Origin: Promethearchaeota archaeon
GTDB lineage: Archaea > Asgardarchaeota > Lokiarchaeia > Sigynarchaeales > SOKP01
DNA: 24,178 bases
Direction of reading: 5' to 3'
Assembly: GCA_019057975.1 (NCBI GenBank)
Contig: JAHLWJ010000030.1
Coordinates: 1-24,178, forward strand
The position numbers were made by a program, and so were the translations under genes. A model generated the notes under the pieces. It was not told the origin of the DNA. It made no database searches and saw only the letters and a program-made list of their open reading frames with translations. Below are positions 1-7,474 of the stretch, one piece after another. Position 1 is the stretch's first letter. The number at the start of each line of letters is the position of its first letter.

Positions 1-781
1 TGACACAGTAGAAAAACCTTTAATCTCTATTGTAATCCCTATGTATAATGAAGAGAACTCTATTAAAAAAGTAATTAAAAAGATACCAAATCACGGATCA
101 TATGAATTAATTGTAATTGATGATGGTTCTACTGACAATAGTATTAAAAAAGTCAAAGAAATAAAAGAAAGAGACATTCAGATTATTCAACATGAGAAAA
201 ATCAAGGTTATGGTGCATCGATTTTAACTGGTTTTAATTATGCTACTGGGGATATAATTGTAACAATGGATTCTGATGGGCAACATAATCCTGAAGAAAT
301 CCCTAATTTGATTAAGCCTATCAGTAATAATCAAGCTGAATTTGTTGTTGGATCAAGATATTTAGGTAGATCCAACTATAAAATACCTCTTTATACTCTT
401 GTAGGAGAGTATTTTATTTATTTATGCTTACGGTTTTTATATCATCAAAAAGTTAGAAATAATCAAGGAGGATTTAGAGCATTTAGAAAAGAGACAGTTA
501 AAATATTTAAAAATATAAAATCTAATGGAATGGGTTTTACTACTGAATTATTATTTAAAGCAGCCTATCAAAACTTAAGGATTATAGAAATCCCAATTTC
601 TTTAAATTCTCGAGAAGTTGGAACATCCTATGTGAACCTAATTAGAATTTTAAAATCAGTTTCTTTATGTATTATATTTTATACTATAAAGAAATTCAAT
701 TTAAATGTAAATCGGTTTTTTCTAAAGAAAACCATAAATTATTTCTATAAAAAAGTTAAATATATGAAAATCTTCCAATAA
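1..781 (+). CDS. GT2 polyprenyl-phosphate sugar synthase (Dpm1-like), 5' truncated by window edge
   Basis: Family 2 (GT-A fold) glycosyltransferase resembling dolichyl-phosphate mannose/glucose synthases, which transfer a sugar from a nucleotide donor to polyprenyl phosphate on the cytoplasmic face. The first in-frame ATG is at 41, but the frame is open from base 2 and the residues before it read ISIVIP, the conserved first strand of GT2 enzymes, running directly into MYNEE. The gene therefore starts upstream of the window. Counted from the ATG at 41: IDDGSTD at 26-32, the metal-binding MDSDGQ at 76-81, VGSRY at 103-107, QGGFRAF at 142-148, and the Dpm1-type SREVGTSYVNL at 190-200. There are no obvious C-terminal membrane helices, so it is the short soluble or peripheral form. 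The sugar cannot be told from sequence. Decayed copies of its 3' end follow directly. Confidence 0.9.
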   Translation, partial: DTVEKPLISIVIPMYNEENSIKKVIKKIPNHGSYELIVIDDGSTDNSIKKVKEIKERDIQIIQHEKNQGYGASILTGFNYATGDIIVTMDSDGQHNPEEIPNLIKPISNNQAEFVVGSRYLGRSNYKIPLYTLVGEYFIYLCLRFLYHQKVRNNQGGFRAFRKETVKIFKNIKSNGMGFTTELLFKAAYQNLRIIEIPISLNSREVGTSYVNLIRILKSVSLCIIFYTIKKFNLNVNRFFLKKTINYFYKKVKYMKIFQ

Positions 782-787
782 AATATG

Positions 788-976
788 AATCAATATAAGA
801 TTGTTGAAATTCCTGTTTCTGTAAATCCTAGATAATTTGGGAATTCTTATGTAAATCTTATTAGAATTTTCAGATCTATATCCTTATATATCATAAACTA
901 TACCCTAAGAAAATTTAATTTAGAAGTGAATAGATTATTTCTTATAAAATTATTAATTACTTTTAAAAAAATTTAA
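788..976 (+). pseudogene. Decayed copy of the upstream GT2 gene's 3' end (copy 2)
   Basis: Conceptual translation from 788 reads NQYKIVEIPVSVNPR, then an in-frame TAA at 833-835, then FGNSYVNLIRIF and onward to a stop at 974-976. It aligns without gaps to residues 177 to about 237 of the preceding GT2 protein (counted from the ATG at 41), whose equivalent reads QNLRIIEIPISLNSR, EVGTSYVNLIRIL and so on. The shared KFNL, VNR and FL positions continue to the end. There is no start codon and no catalytic domain, so this is a remnant of a paralogue or of a tandem duplication. The in-frame stop argues against function. Confidence 0.85.
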
Positions 977-1032
977 ACATAAAAAGATTTTTTATTAGAT
1001 AATTCAAAATTTTTTTTTCTTATAAGACAATA

Positions 1033-1131
1033 AATCTAAATAGGATTATAAGATCAATCTCTGTATGTATATTTTATTAAACTTTGAGCAAATTTAAGTT
1101 AAATATAAATTGATTATTTCCTAAGAAGTAA
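1033..1131 (+). pseudogene. Second decayed copy of the GT2 3' end (copy 3)
   Basis: Translation from 1033 gives NLNRIIRSISVCIFY, a TAA at 1078-1080, TLSKFKLNIN, a TGA at 1111-1113, then LFPKK and a stop at 1129-1131. Without gaps this matches residues 199-230 of the intact GT2 protein at 41-781 (NLIRILKSVSLCIIFY, TIKKFNLNVN, FFLKK). The first stop falls where the intact gene has a Tyr codon (TAT to TAA) and the second where it has Arg. It is shorter and more eroded than the copy at 788-976, so the copies decay with distance from the intact gene. Confidence 0.75.
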
Positions 1132-1244
1132 ATATTTTTTTTTATGAATATATTAAATCTGAAAGAATTTTTATTAATAATAAAAGAATTTTAATACTGA
1201 TAAGAAATATATTACAAAAGAAATTTAATCCAATTTAGATAATA

Positions 1245-2477
1245 ATGGGATTTAGATTGAATATTGGCTTTTTATATTTACATTCTCCTGGAGAAAGTAT
1301 GGGTTCTATTAATAGGGTTAAATGTTTATGCTCAGGCTTAATTAAATTAAATCACAAATGCTATGTTTTCTCTCCCTATAATTACTATGAAAATTGGGGC
1401 CCATTAGTTAAATTCATAAATATAGCTGGTATCCTTTCAAAAGGACAAATATCTAAAAAAATTTATCAAATAATCAGAAAGATAATTAATACACAACATA
1501 TATCTCGATTTACAGTATTACAACCAAATATACTAAATTTTATGATAAAGAAATTAGCAAACGATTTTTTACAAACAATTAAAGAAAATTCCTATACTCT
1601 TGATTGTATTATTGGTGAACAAGAGATTGCTAGTCTAATTCTCATTCGTTTAAAGAACAAAATAAATATCCCTATTATTGCTAATTATCATAATTACTGG
1701 CCAGAAGAATTAGTAGAACAATCTATAATTAAAAGAAATAACAAAATTTATCAATTTCTTGCTAATTTAGAAAAAAAGATTTTAGTTCACTGTAATTTAG
1801 TAATAACAAATGGAGAATACATACGGAAATTCTTAATTAAGCAATTTGGAGACAAATATAAACTTAAAATATTATCAATACCAATTGGGAGTTATCCAAT
1901 TTTAAATAAGCCTAAAAAAAAAAGTTATCCCCCAAAAATAATAAATTCAGGAATGGTAGTTCATAGAAGTAACCTTAATTTATTTCTTGAAAGCATTCCA
2001 TACATTATTGAGCAGTTTCCAGAATCACAGTTTTATATTACGAGAAAAGGTGAAGAATTAAAGCAAATTATGAGAAAAGCAAAAAAGATGAAATTAAATA
2101 TCAATTTCTATTGGAAAAATTCTTATCAAGAATTCATAGATTTGTTATCAAATTGTAATGTAGGAATGTTAACATCTTCATATGAACTAACAAGAAAATT
2201 AGGTGTTGCTACAAAAATTTTAGATTATTTAGCAGTAGGGGTGCCAATTGTGGGAAATAATATCGGTGGATGGACAGAAATTGTTTCACATTATAAAGTT
2301 GGGATTTTATCTAAAAACAATCCAAAAGATTTGGCTAAATGTATTATTTACTTACTTGAAAATCGTGATATTTGTTATCAACTTGGCCAAAATGGAATTA
2401 ATCTGTTAAAGAATGAGTATAATTCCACAAAAATTGCTAAAAAATTAGTTACTAATATAAATCTAATTAATAATTAA
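1245..2477 (+). CDS. GT4-like glycosyltransferase (K-x-x-D-Y-L type)
   Basis: A 410-residue GT-B fold glycosyltransferase, probably transferring a sugar from a nucleotide donor onto a lipid-linked glycan in the cytoplasm. The N-terminal acceptor domain starts with LNIGFLYLHSPGE and includes IPIIANYHNYWPEEL at 142-156. The linker region has LVITNG at 185-190. The C-terminal donor domain has the N-terminal cue INSGMVVHRSN at 233-243, NCNVGMLTS at 303-311, TKILDYLAVGVPIVG at 323-337 and GGWTEIV at 341-347. The classical E-x7-E of GT4 is missing. A Lys-x-x-Asp-Tyr-Leu segment (324-329) sits in that place, as in the proteins at 3778-4962 and 8740-9999. The start is ATG without a Shine-Dalgarno site; a TTG four codons later is possible. 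Acceptor and sugar are unknown. Confidence 0.85.
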   Translation: MGFRLNIGFLYLHSPGESMGSINRVKCLCSGLIKLNHKCYVFSPYNYYENWGPLVKFINIAGILSKGQISKKIYQIIRKIINTQHISRFTVLQPNILNFMIKKLANDFLQTIKENSYTLDCIIGEQEIASLILIRLKNKINIPIIANYHNYWPEELVEQSIIKRNNKIYQFLANLEKKILVHCNLVITNGEYIRKFLIKQFGDKYKLKILSIPIGSYPILNKPKKKSYPPKIINSGMVVHRSNLNLFLESIPYIIEQFPESQFYITRKGEELKQIMRKAKKMKLNINFYWKNSYQEFIDLLSNCNVGMLTSSYELTRKLGVATKILDYLAVGVPIVGNNIGGWTEIVSHYKVGILSKNNPKDLAKCIIYLLENRDICYQLGQNGINLLKNEYNSTKIAKKLVTNINLINN

Positions 2478-2527
2478 AATAGTATAAGCACTATTTAAAA
2501 TCATAAATTTTTAAATGTATTAGAAAA

Positions 2528-2647
2528 CCTTTAATAACGGAATGGTCAAAATTTCTTGAATTTTTACCAGAATGCCAAGTAAGTGCCAAAATATCTTTAG
2601 ATTATTGAATAGAAAGATTAAGATTTGATTCTAAGATTTTCTCTTAA
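2528..2647 (+). pseudogene. Probable relic of a GT4-like donor-binding region
   Basis: The gap after the 410-residue glycosyltransferase contains a coding-like frame: PLITEWSKFLEFLPECQV, then SAKISLDY, a TGA at 2606-2608, IERLRFDSKIFS, and a TAA at 2645-2647. From 2552 it aligns without gaps to residues 297-327 of the upstream protein (FIDLLSNCNVGMLTSS through TKILD). I count 8 identities in 31 positions, including the Cys-x-Val strand and the Lys-Ile of the sugar-nucleotide loop, with many conservative changes. The in-frame stop falls at a surface position. It reads as a fragment of a lost GT4 paralogue. The short length and modest identity leave chance similarity possible. Confidence 0.5.
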
Positions 2648-2703
2648 AGGAAAATGATTTAAACTCAAATTTAAAATATGAAAAAAATATAAATTACATA
2701 TTT

Positions 2704-3453
2704 ATGGTTTTCGAGATAAAAATTAAAAAGCTTCTTAAAAATTTTAGCAATAACATTTGGAAAACAGCGACTGAACAGGCTAGTCTTAGAGCAAATTTTT
2801 ATAAAGAGTTATATGACAAAATAAAAATTACTCCTATTCAAAATAAAGATGGTATTTTATTAGATGTTGCTGGAGGAGATCTCAAAAATGCTTTCAAATT
2901 TAGAAGAACTTTTAATAAAATCATTTCATTGGATCTTTCTTTTACTAAGGATTTAATTAAAAAGGCAAATTTAAATAATCTCAATTTAATTCTTGCTGAT
3001 GGTCATAATATCCCCTTTAAGAGTGATTATTTTAATACAATAACTATGATTTCAGTGATTGAACATGTTAAATATCCTAAGGTCGTATTGAAAGAAGTAG
3101 TAAGGGTACTAAAATCAACTGGAGAATTAATCATACAATTTCCGAATAGATTGTTTCCTATTGAACCCCATACAGGTCTTCTATTTATTTATTATTTTCC
3201 ATATTTTATTCGAAAAATAATTTTGAAATTTTTGGGATACGATTATTATCTAAACTATGTTTATGGTTTTCCAACGCCGAAAATGATCCATAATTGGCTA
3301 AAAAATAAATGTCATTTGAAAGGGGTTAAAGTTGTAATATTACCTGCTTTACTTGTGCCATCTCCAATCAGGTCTATATATAAAATACTTGTAAAAATCG
3401 GGATTCTAAAAATCATCCCACAAAGTTGGTTTGTACTATATATCAAAAAGTAG
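2704..3453 (+). CDS. Class I SAM-dependent methyltransferase (Methyltransf_11 type)
   Basis: A 249-residue Rossmann-fold methyltransferase. Motif I is LLDVAGGD at 52-59, the acidic residue closing strand 2 is in SLDLS at 75-79, motif II is ILADGHNIPF at 96-105, and post-motif II is SVIEHV at 117-122, followed by VLKEVVRVLKSTGELIIQFPN. The segment IEPHTGL at 153-159, followed by a hydrophobic YYFP stretch, is a pattern common in methyltransferases of glycan loci, where they are thought to methylate sugars or sugar-linked lipids. The second glycine-rich position of motif I is AGGD rather than the commoner GCGTG. The start ATG has no Shine-Dalgarno site. It sits downstream of two glycosyltransferases on the same strand, so O-methylation of the locus glycan is the best guess. 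Confidence 0.85.
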   Translation: MVFEIKIKKLLKNFSNNIWKTATEQASLRANFYKELYDKIKITPIQNKDGILLDVAGGDLKNAFKFRRTFNKIISLDLSFTKDLIKKANLNNLNLILADGHNIPFKSDYFNTITMISVIEHVKYPKVVLKEVVRVLKSTGELIIQFPNRLFPIEPHTGLLFIYYFPYFIRKIILKFLGYDYYLNYVYGFPTPKMIHNWLKNKCHLKGVKVVILPALLVPSPIRSIYKILVKIGILKIIPQSWFVLYIKK

Positions 3454-3777
3454 ATTTATTTGATCCTAAATATATTATACCTTTAAACATACACAGAAGA
3501 GATAAAAAACATAAAACTCGGAATTTTTAAACAAATATAGATAGAACACAATTAGCATAATTCTAATCTGAAAAATCTTTTGATATTGCCTTTAAAGTAC
3601 AATTTATTGAACTTAATTAATTAAAAATAATCTTCTCATTAGAGAAGGATATATCAGCTCTAAAGAATTATTTGAACTTTTTTTACTATCTTTTTATAAC
3701 TAGATATAAAAGTGTTAATACTTAATTTACTCAATAAACATAAAGCCATGTTAACCACTTCTAATTTACAATTTTAT
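3454..3777. other. 324-bp gap between tail-to-tail genes
   Basis: This gap separates the plus-strand methyltransferase from the minus-strand glycosyltransferase, so both genes end here. No intact gene is visible. One frame near 3567-3618 reads SEKSFDIAFKVQFIELN, which faintly recalls the post-motif II region (F-D-x-x-x-x-x-x-x-I-E) of the neighbouring methyltransferase and could be another relic, but it is flanked by stops and weak. A perfect 6-bp hairpin lies at 3632-3647. Confidence 0.4.
3632..3647. repeat. Perfect inverted repeat, 6-bp stem, 4-base loop
   Basis: CTTCTC-ATTA-GAGAAG is a perfect hairpin in the convergent intergenic region, one of the few stems here containing several G:C pairs. 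It could sit at a transcript 3' end of either flanking gene, but no long T run follows directly on either strand. Function is not established. Confidence 0.35.
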
Positions 3778-4962
3778 TTATTTTAATAAATTTGTATATC
3801 TTTCTGATAGATTTTTCAGAATTTTTTCCCAATTGTATTCTTTCATAAGAGTCTTCTTTATATTATCCTTAAAATATTTAACCAATTCTGGTTTATTTCT
3901 TAAAATCATTATTTTTTCAACTATTTTTTCTACAGATGTATCGACAATAAATCCATGAATTCCATTCTTAAAAAATAAGCCTTCTGCCCCTTTTTTTGTA
4001 GTAATTACTGGTATATTTCCAGATAAATAATCAATAATTTTCGTTTTTACTCCAGATCCTCTTAAGATAGGAGCAATAGCAATATCCGCTGAATATATAA
4101 AATCCTTTAAATCTTCAACAAAACCTAAGAATTTCAAATTATCTTTATTTTTAAATGGCGGCATTTTTCCTGCTATTAATATTATAATATCTTTATCATT
4201 TATTAAAGGGGCAATTTTATCTTTAATCATATTGATAGCTTCGACATTAGCATAATTTAGAAAGTAAGATCCGTGAAAAATAACAATAAATTTATCTTTA
4301 TCTATATGTAATCGAGCTCTAGCTTTTTCTTGCTTCATGGGATTTTCAAATATATCTTTTCGAATACCGAAAGGGCTTAAATTAATTTTTTCTTTTGGTG
4401 TATTATAAATTTCGATAAATTTTTTTTTGTCAAGGTAGCTAACTGCATTGACATTTTTTACAAATTTTAATGTATACTTTTCTAAAAAATAAATAAATCT
4501 TGGATAAAGAATTCGAAAGATTTTAGGAATTTTACTATCATATTTACCTATTTGATTTGCAAATATATATTCTACGTTATATGCATTATATGATACAGGA
4601 ATATTTCTAAATAACCTTAAACAATTAATTCCATAAACATAGTCGACATGAATAAGATCAATCTCATGTCTCTTAAGTATTCGATTTATTTTCAAAATAA
4701 AAAATATGTTAAGATCAGTAATAGGAGTTAACTTAATTCCAGCAATTTTTAAATTCCTAAAATAATATGTCTTTATATCTTTTTTTAAAATTTGATTTTC
4801 TTTTTCCTTATAATCTTTAGGGTGCAAAACATAGACATCAAAATTGTCATGCCTATGAAAATAAATTAAATTATTGTACATTCTGCTAAAAGAAGCATGG
4901 TTGTCCGTAAAATAATTTAAATTGGCTGAAATAAATAAAATATTATATTTTTTGTGCTGCAT
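3778..4962 (-). CDS. GT4-like glycosyltransferase (WcaI/WaaG-like K-x-x-D-Y-L type)
   Basis: A 394-residue GT-B glycosyltransferase, the only one of the GT4 set on the minus strand. The acceptor domain begins YNILFISANLNYF. IDLIHVDY is at 101-108 and YNAYNVEY at 125-132 (the usual H-N-x-E region, here Y-N-V-E). NAVSYLDKKKF is at 172-182 and NLSPFGI at 194-200. The donor domain opens IVIFHGSYFLNYANVEAI at 226-243 and has ILIAGK at 261-266, GFVEDLKDFIYSADIAIAP at 280-298 and GSGVKTKIIDYLSGNIPVI at 302-320. That last segment replaces the E-x7-E motif. It is convergent with 2704-3453 and divergent from 5300-6610, so it is transcribed on its own. The ATG start has no Shine-Dalgarno site. Sugar specificity is unknown. 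Confidence 0.88.
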   Translation of the reverse strand: MQHKKYNILFISANLNYFTDNHASFSRMYNNLIYFHRHDNFDVYVLHPKDYKEKENQILKKDIKTYYFRNLKIAGIKLTPITDLNIFFILKINRILKRHEIDLIHVDYVYGINCLRLFRNIPVSYNAYNVEYIFANQIGKYDSKIPKIFRILYPRFIYFLEKYTLKFVKNVNAVSYLDKKKFIEIYNTPKEKINLSPFGIRKDIFENPMKQEKARARLHIDKDKFIVIFHGSYFLNYANVEAINMIKDKIAPLINDKDIIILIAGKMPPFKNKDNLKFLGFVEDLKDFIYSADIAIAPILRGSGVKTKIIDYLSGNIPVITTKKGAEGLFFKNGIHGFIVDTSVEKIVEKIMILRNKPELVKYFKDNIKKTLMKEYNWEKILKNLSERYTNLLK

Positions 4963-5299
4963 ATTTCTTTGTTTAATTTGAGAAACCCTTTAACATTTTT
5001 TTAGGGATAAACATTAAGAGATATCCCCTTTTTTCTTTTTATAAATTTTCTGAAATATATATCTTAATTGTTTCTAATCAATTATGATGTATAGTTTTTT
5101 TCTATATAAAATAAATCTTATTTCATAAAAACTGGATAAATCTAAATAAATTAGAAATAATTGAACTTGAAATGTTATTGCATAACTGAATCAATTCAAA
5201 TTAAGATATTTATTATCTAAAAACTTCTAACGAAAATAAATAAAACTCGAGTCACTTTTAAAGAATAAAATTATTATTTTCAAAAAAAATAAAATTACT
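4963..5299. other. 337-bp divergent intergenic region
   Basis: This region lies between two head-to-head glycosyltransferase genes and should contain both promoters. It is nearly all A/T with several TATA-like runs (for example GAAATATATATC near 5051-5062 and TTTAAAGAATAAA before the ATG at 5300), and none can be singled out. No gene, relic with clear homology, or strong hairpin was seen. Confidence 0.4.
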
Positions 5300-6610
5300 A
5301 TGTATATATGTTTTGTCTCACCAAGATTCCATCCAATTATTGGTGGTGTTGAAACATATTTAAAAAATATTGCCGCTCATTGTTCTAAATTTATGAATAT
5401 CTCAGTTATTACAAGTAATTTAAAGAATCCAATACATATATTCGAAAAACGGCATTATATTAAGAAAAGATATGATTTTATCTATAATAAAGTCACAATT
5501 ATTAGATCTAATACGTTAAAAAATCCAATTCTAAAAATCCCTTTTTATTTTAACGATTATTTAAATAAGAAATTGGAAATCTTATTTGATTTTTTATTAA
5601 ATCCTTTCTTATATAATCGCAAAACTAAAATTCCTCAGAAATTATCCACAAACATTAATAAGTTTCTCTTCTATCAAAGAATTTTTACTAATCCAAACTT
5701 TTTGCAAATATATAATATATTGAAAAAAATTCATTTATATGAAAAAATAGACATAGTTCATTCTGCTCCAATATATTTAACTTCTAATATCTATGCAGTA
5801 CAGTTTTCAAATAAAAATCATATACCATTTATTTGTACTCCTTTTTATCACATCAACCCTTATACTGAAAAAATATTTTATCCTTCTTTTCAATATATTT
5901 TAAAAAAATCTAATGCAGTTATAGCCTGTACATTACTAGAAAAAGAGTTTTATCAACGTTATGGAATTGACGGTGATAAAATTCATATAATCCCTCCTGG
6001 AATAGACATTAATCAATATAAAAAGTCGAATATTGAAAAATTTAAACAAAAATATAATATTCCAAATAAATGTCCATTGCTACTCTTTCTTGGCAGAAGA
6101 ACATATGAAAAAGGATTTCCTCAATTAATTCTTGCTCTAAAAATTTTAATTAGAAAATTTAAAAATATAAAACTGTTGATTGCAGGTGCAGTCACAAGAG
6201 ATTTTCAATTATTTTTTAAGGATTTACCCAATGAATTAAAGAATCATATAATTGATCTAGGTCTTATTGATGATCAAGGTAAGATTAGCGCATTTTCTAT
6301 TTGTGATGTATTTGTATTACCCTCTTTAGACGATGCCTTTGGAATTGTCTATTTAGAAGCATGGTTATTCAAAAAACCTGTTATTGGTGTTTTAGAAGGA
6401 AATGTAGCAGGATTAATTGATGATAATGTAAATGGTTTTTTAGTTCCATTTAATGATATTAAAACTCTCTCGTTTAAAATTGAAATTTTACTAAAAGATA
6501 AAAATAAAAGAGACGAATTTGGTCGAAATGGTCATCACAAATTAATGAGTAATTATGTTTTGGATATAGTTAATAGAAAGATTTTAGATTTATATAAAAC
6601 CTATCTGTAA
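5300..6610 (+). CDS. GT4 glycosyltransferase with D-x7-E in place of E-x7-E
   Basis: A 436-residue retaining GT-B glycosyltransferase. The N-terminus has the GT4 signature FHPIIGGVETYLKNIA (10-25) with the glycine loop at G15-G16. KIDIVHSAPI at 149-158 is followed by a long variable insert-containing acceptor domain. NAVIACTLLEKEF is at 205-217 and IHIIPPGID at 228-236. The donor domain starts LLLFLGRRTYEKGFPQLI at 260-277, with the Arg and Lys that bind the donor diphosphate. ICDVFVLPSLDDAFGIVYLEA spans 334-354. The first acidic residue of the E-x7-E pair is Asp345 and the second is Glu353, a conservative change. NVAGLIDDNVNGFLVP at 368-383 closes the nucleotide pocket. The methyltransferase ORF follows 36 bp after the stop, so the two are probably co-transcribed. 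Confidence 0.92.
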   Translation: MYICFVSPRFHPIIGGVETYLKNIAAHCSKFMNISVITSNLKNPIHIFEKRHYIKKRYDFIYNKVTIIRSNTLKNPILKIPFYFNDYLNKKLEILFDFLLNPFLYNRKTKIPQKLSTNINKFLFYQRIFTNPNFLQIYNILKKIHLYEKIDIVHSAPIYLTSNIYAVQFSNKNHIPFICTPFYHINPYTEKIFYPSFQYILKKSNAVIACTLLEKEFYQRYGIDGDKIHIIPPGIDINQYKKSNIEKFKQKYNIPNKCPLLLFLGRRTYEKGFPQLILALKILIRKFKNIKLLIAGAVTRDFQLFFKDLPNELKNHIIDLGLIDDQGKISAFSICDVFVLPSLDDAFGIVYLEAWLFKKPVIGVLEGNVAGLIDDNVNGFLVPFNDIKTLSFKIEILLKDKNKRDEFGRNGHHKLMSNYVLDIVNRKILDLYKTYL

Positions 6611-6646
6611 TATTGATATAAAATTAGTAAAATACAATTGATTAAT

Positions 6647-7183
6647 ATGAATAAATTAAACCTGGGTTGCGGGAATGATATTAAAAAAGGATGGATAAAT
6701 TTAGATGCCTTTAAAGGAGAAGGAGTTGATATTGTTCATGATTTGAATAAACTTCCTTTACCATTTGAAGATGAAAAATTTTATTTAATCTTATGCCAGG
6801 ATATCTTAGAACACGTTAATTTTATTCCTTTAATAAATGAAATTTATAGAATATTAAAACCTAAGGGAATATTAAAAATAAGATGCCCTCATTTTACTTC
6901 AAAATTAAGCTATGAAAATCCTACTCATATACATCAATTCTCATTGAGAACTTTTGATTATTTTACTAAACATGAGATTTTTAAATATGACCGTGATGTT
7001 AAATTTTTCTCAAAAGTAAAAATACGCCGTATTACATTTAATAAAGGAAGTCTTTTTTTAAGAATATTTAATAATATATTAGAAAGATGGATTAATAAAT
7101 CTGAAAAACGCCAAAATTTATATGAATCTTCCTTTTTGAGAATATTTCCAGCTATGAACATTGAAATTATTTTAATAAAATAG
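6647..7183 (+). CDS. Small class I SAM-dependent methyltransferase
   Basis: A 178-residue protein when started at the ATG at 6647. A TTG three codons upstream (6638) is also in frame but adds only MIN, and the ATG puts the first beta strand (KLNLGCGND) directly at the N-terminus, as is usual for this family. Motif I is LNLGCGND. The strand-2 acidic residue is in NLDAF. The DIVHDLNKLPLPFEDEKF segment and the DILEHV post-motif II follow, then INEIYRILKPKGILKIRCPH. The family is common in glycan and LPS loci (often annotated as Methyltransf_11 or as a predicted SAM-dependent methyltransferase). It lies 36 bp after a GT4 gene and probably shares its transcript. No Shine-Dalgarno site precedes it. 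Confidence 0.88.
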   Translation: MNKLNLGCGNDIKKGWINLDAFKGEGVDIVHDLNKLPLPFEDEKFYLILCQDILEHVNFIPLINEIYRILKPKGILKIRCPHFTSKLSYENPTHIHQFSLRTFDYFTKHEIFKYDRDVKFFSKVKIRRITFNKGSLFLRIFNNILERWINKSEKRQNLYESSFLRIFPAMNIEIILIK

Positions 7184-7474
7184 TTATATAATTGAAATGT
7201 TCCATCATAAAAAATTTAGATTTATGAATATTATTTCTCATAAACTATATCAGCTGATTTTTTAAGCTTTAAATAAAAAGTTGATTTCTAATCTTTGATT
7301 TATTTCAAATATAAATAACAAATTTTTGTCAGATTAATATTTTAAACGTGCAATTGTTCAAAGGAAGACGAATTGAATCATACAATAAAGGAAGTTAATA
7401 ATTATTTGGTTAAATATATCATCAAAAGAACATTTATTCAATAAAATAATTCATATAACTATACTGACCGTTAA
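7184..7474. other. 291-bp intergenic region before a TTG-started GT4 gene
   Basis: No intact gene is seen. One frame (about 7345-7443) is open for some 33 codons and reads CSKEDELNHTIKEVNNYL and on, but it has no start and no recognisable match. The 17-base element at 7406-7422, shared with the region upstream of 8740, lies here. Confidence 0.35.
7406..7422 (+). promoter_or_regulatory. Candidate shared upstream element, copy 1
   Basis: TTGGTTAAATATATCAT ends 52 bp before the TTG start at 7475. A 15/17 match (TTGGTTAATCATATCAT, 8673-8689) ends 50 bp before the ATG at 8740. Both genes encode GT4 enzymes, and the spacing is nearly the same. It may be a BRE/TATA-type promoter core (ATATATCAT) or a regulator site. 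In such AT-rich DNA, chance cannot be excluded. Confidence 0.3.

Larger units (their letters stand above)
782..1244. other. 463-bp gap holding GT2 relics
   Basis: The gap between the GT2 and the next glycosyltransferase holds the two decayed GT2 tails described separately (788-976 and 1033-1131). The remaining 1132-1244 is AT-rich with no credible gene. A short stretch near 1174-1230 (RIL, then KKFN in one frame) could be a fourth, almost erased copy, but is too weak to claim. An A/T-rich AAATATATTA around 1206-1215 lies about 30-40 bp before the ATG at 1245 and could serve as its TATA box. Confidence 0.5.

Noticed and set aside
1174..1230. Fourth copy of the GT2 3' end
   Set aside because: Only R-I-L and K-K-F-N match and a gap is needed between them, so it cannot be told from chance in AT-rich DNA.
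3567..3618. Methyltransferase relic (SFDIAFKVQFIE)
   Set aside because: It matches only four or five positions of the post-motif II region and is flanked by stops; too short to support.
6958..7161. Minus-strand ORF of 67 codons
   Set aside because: It is antisense to the C-terminal part of the small methyltransferase gene with no supporting feature.
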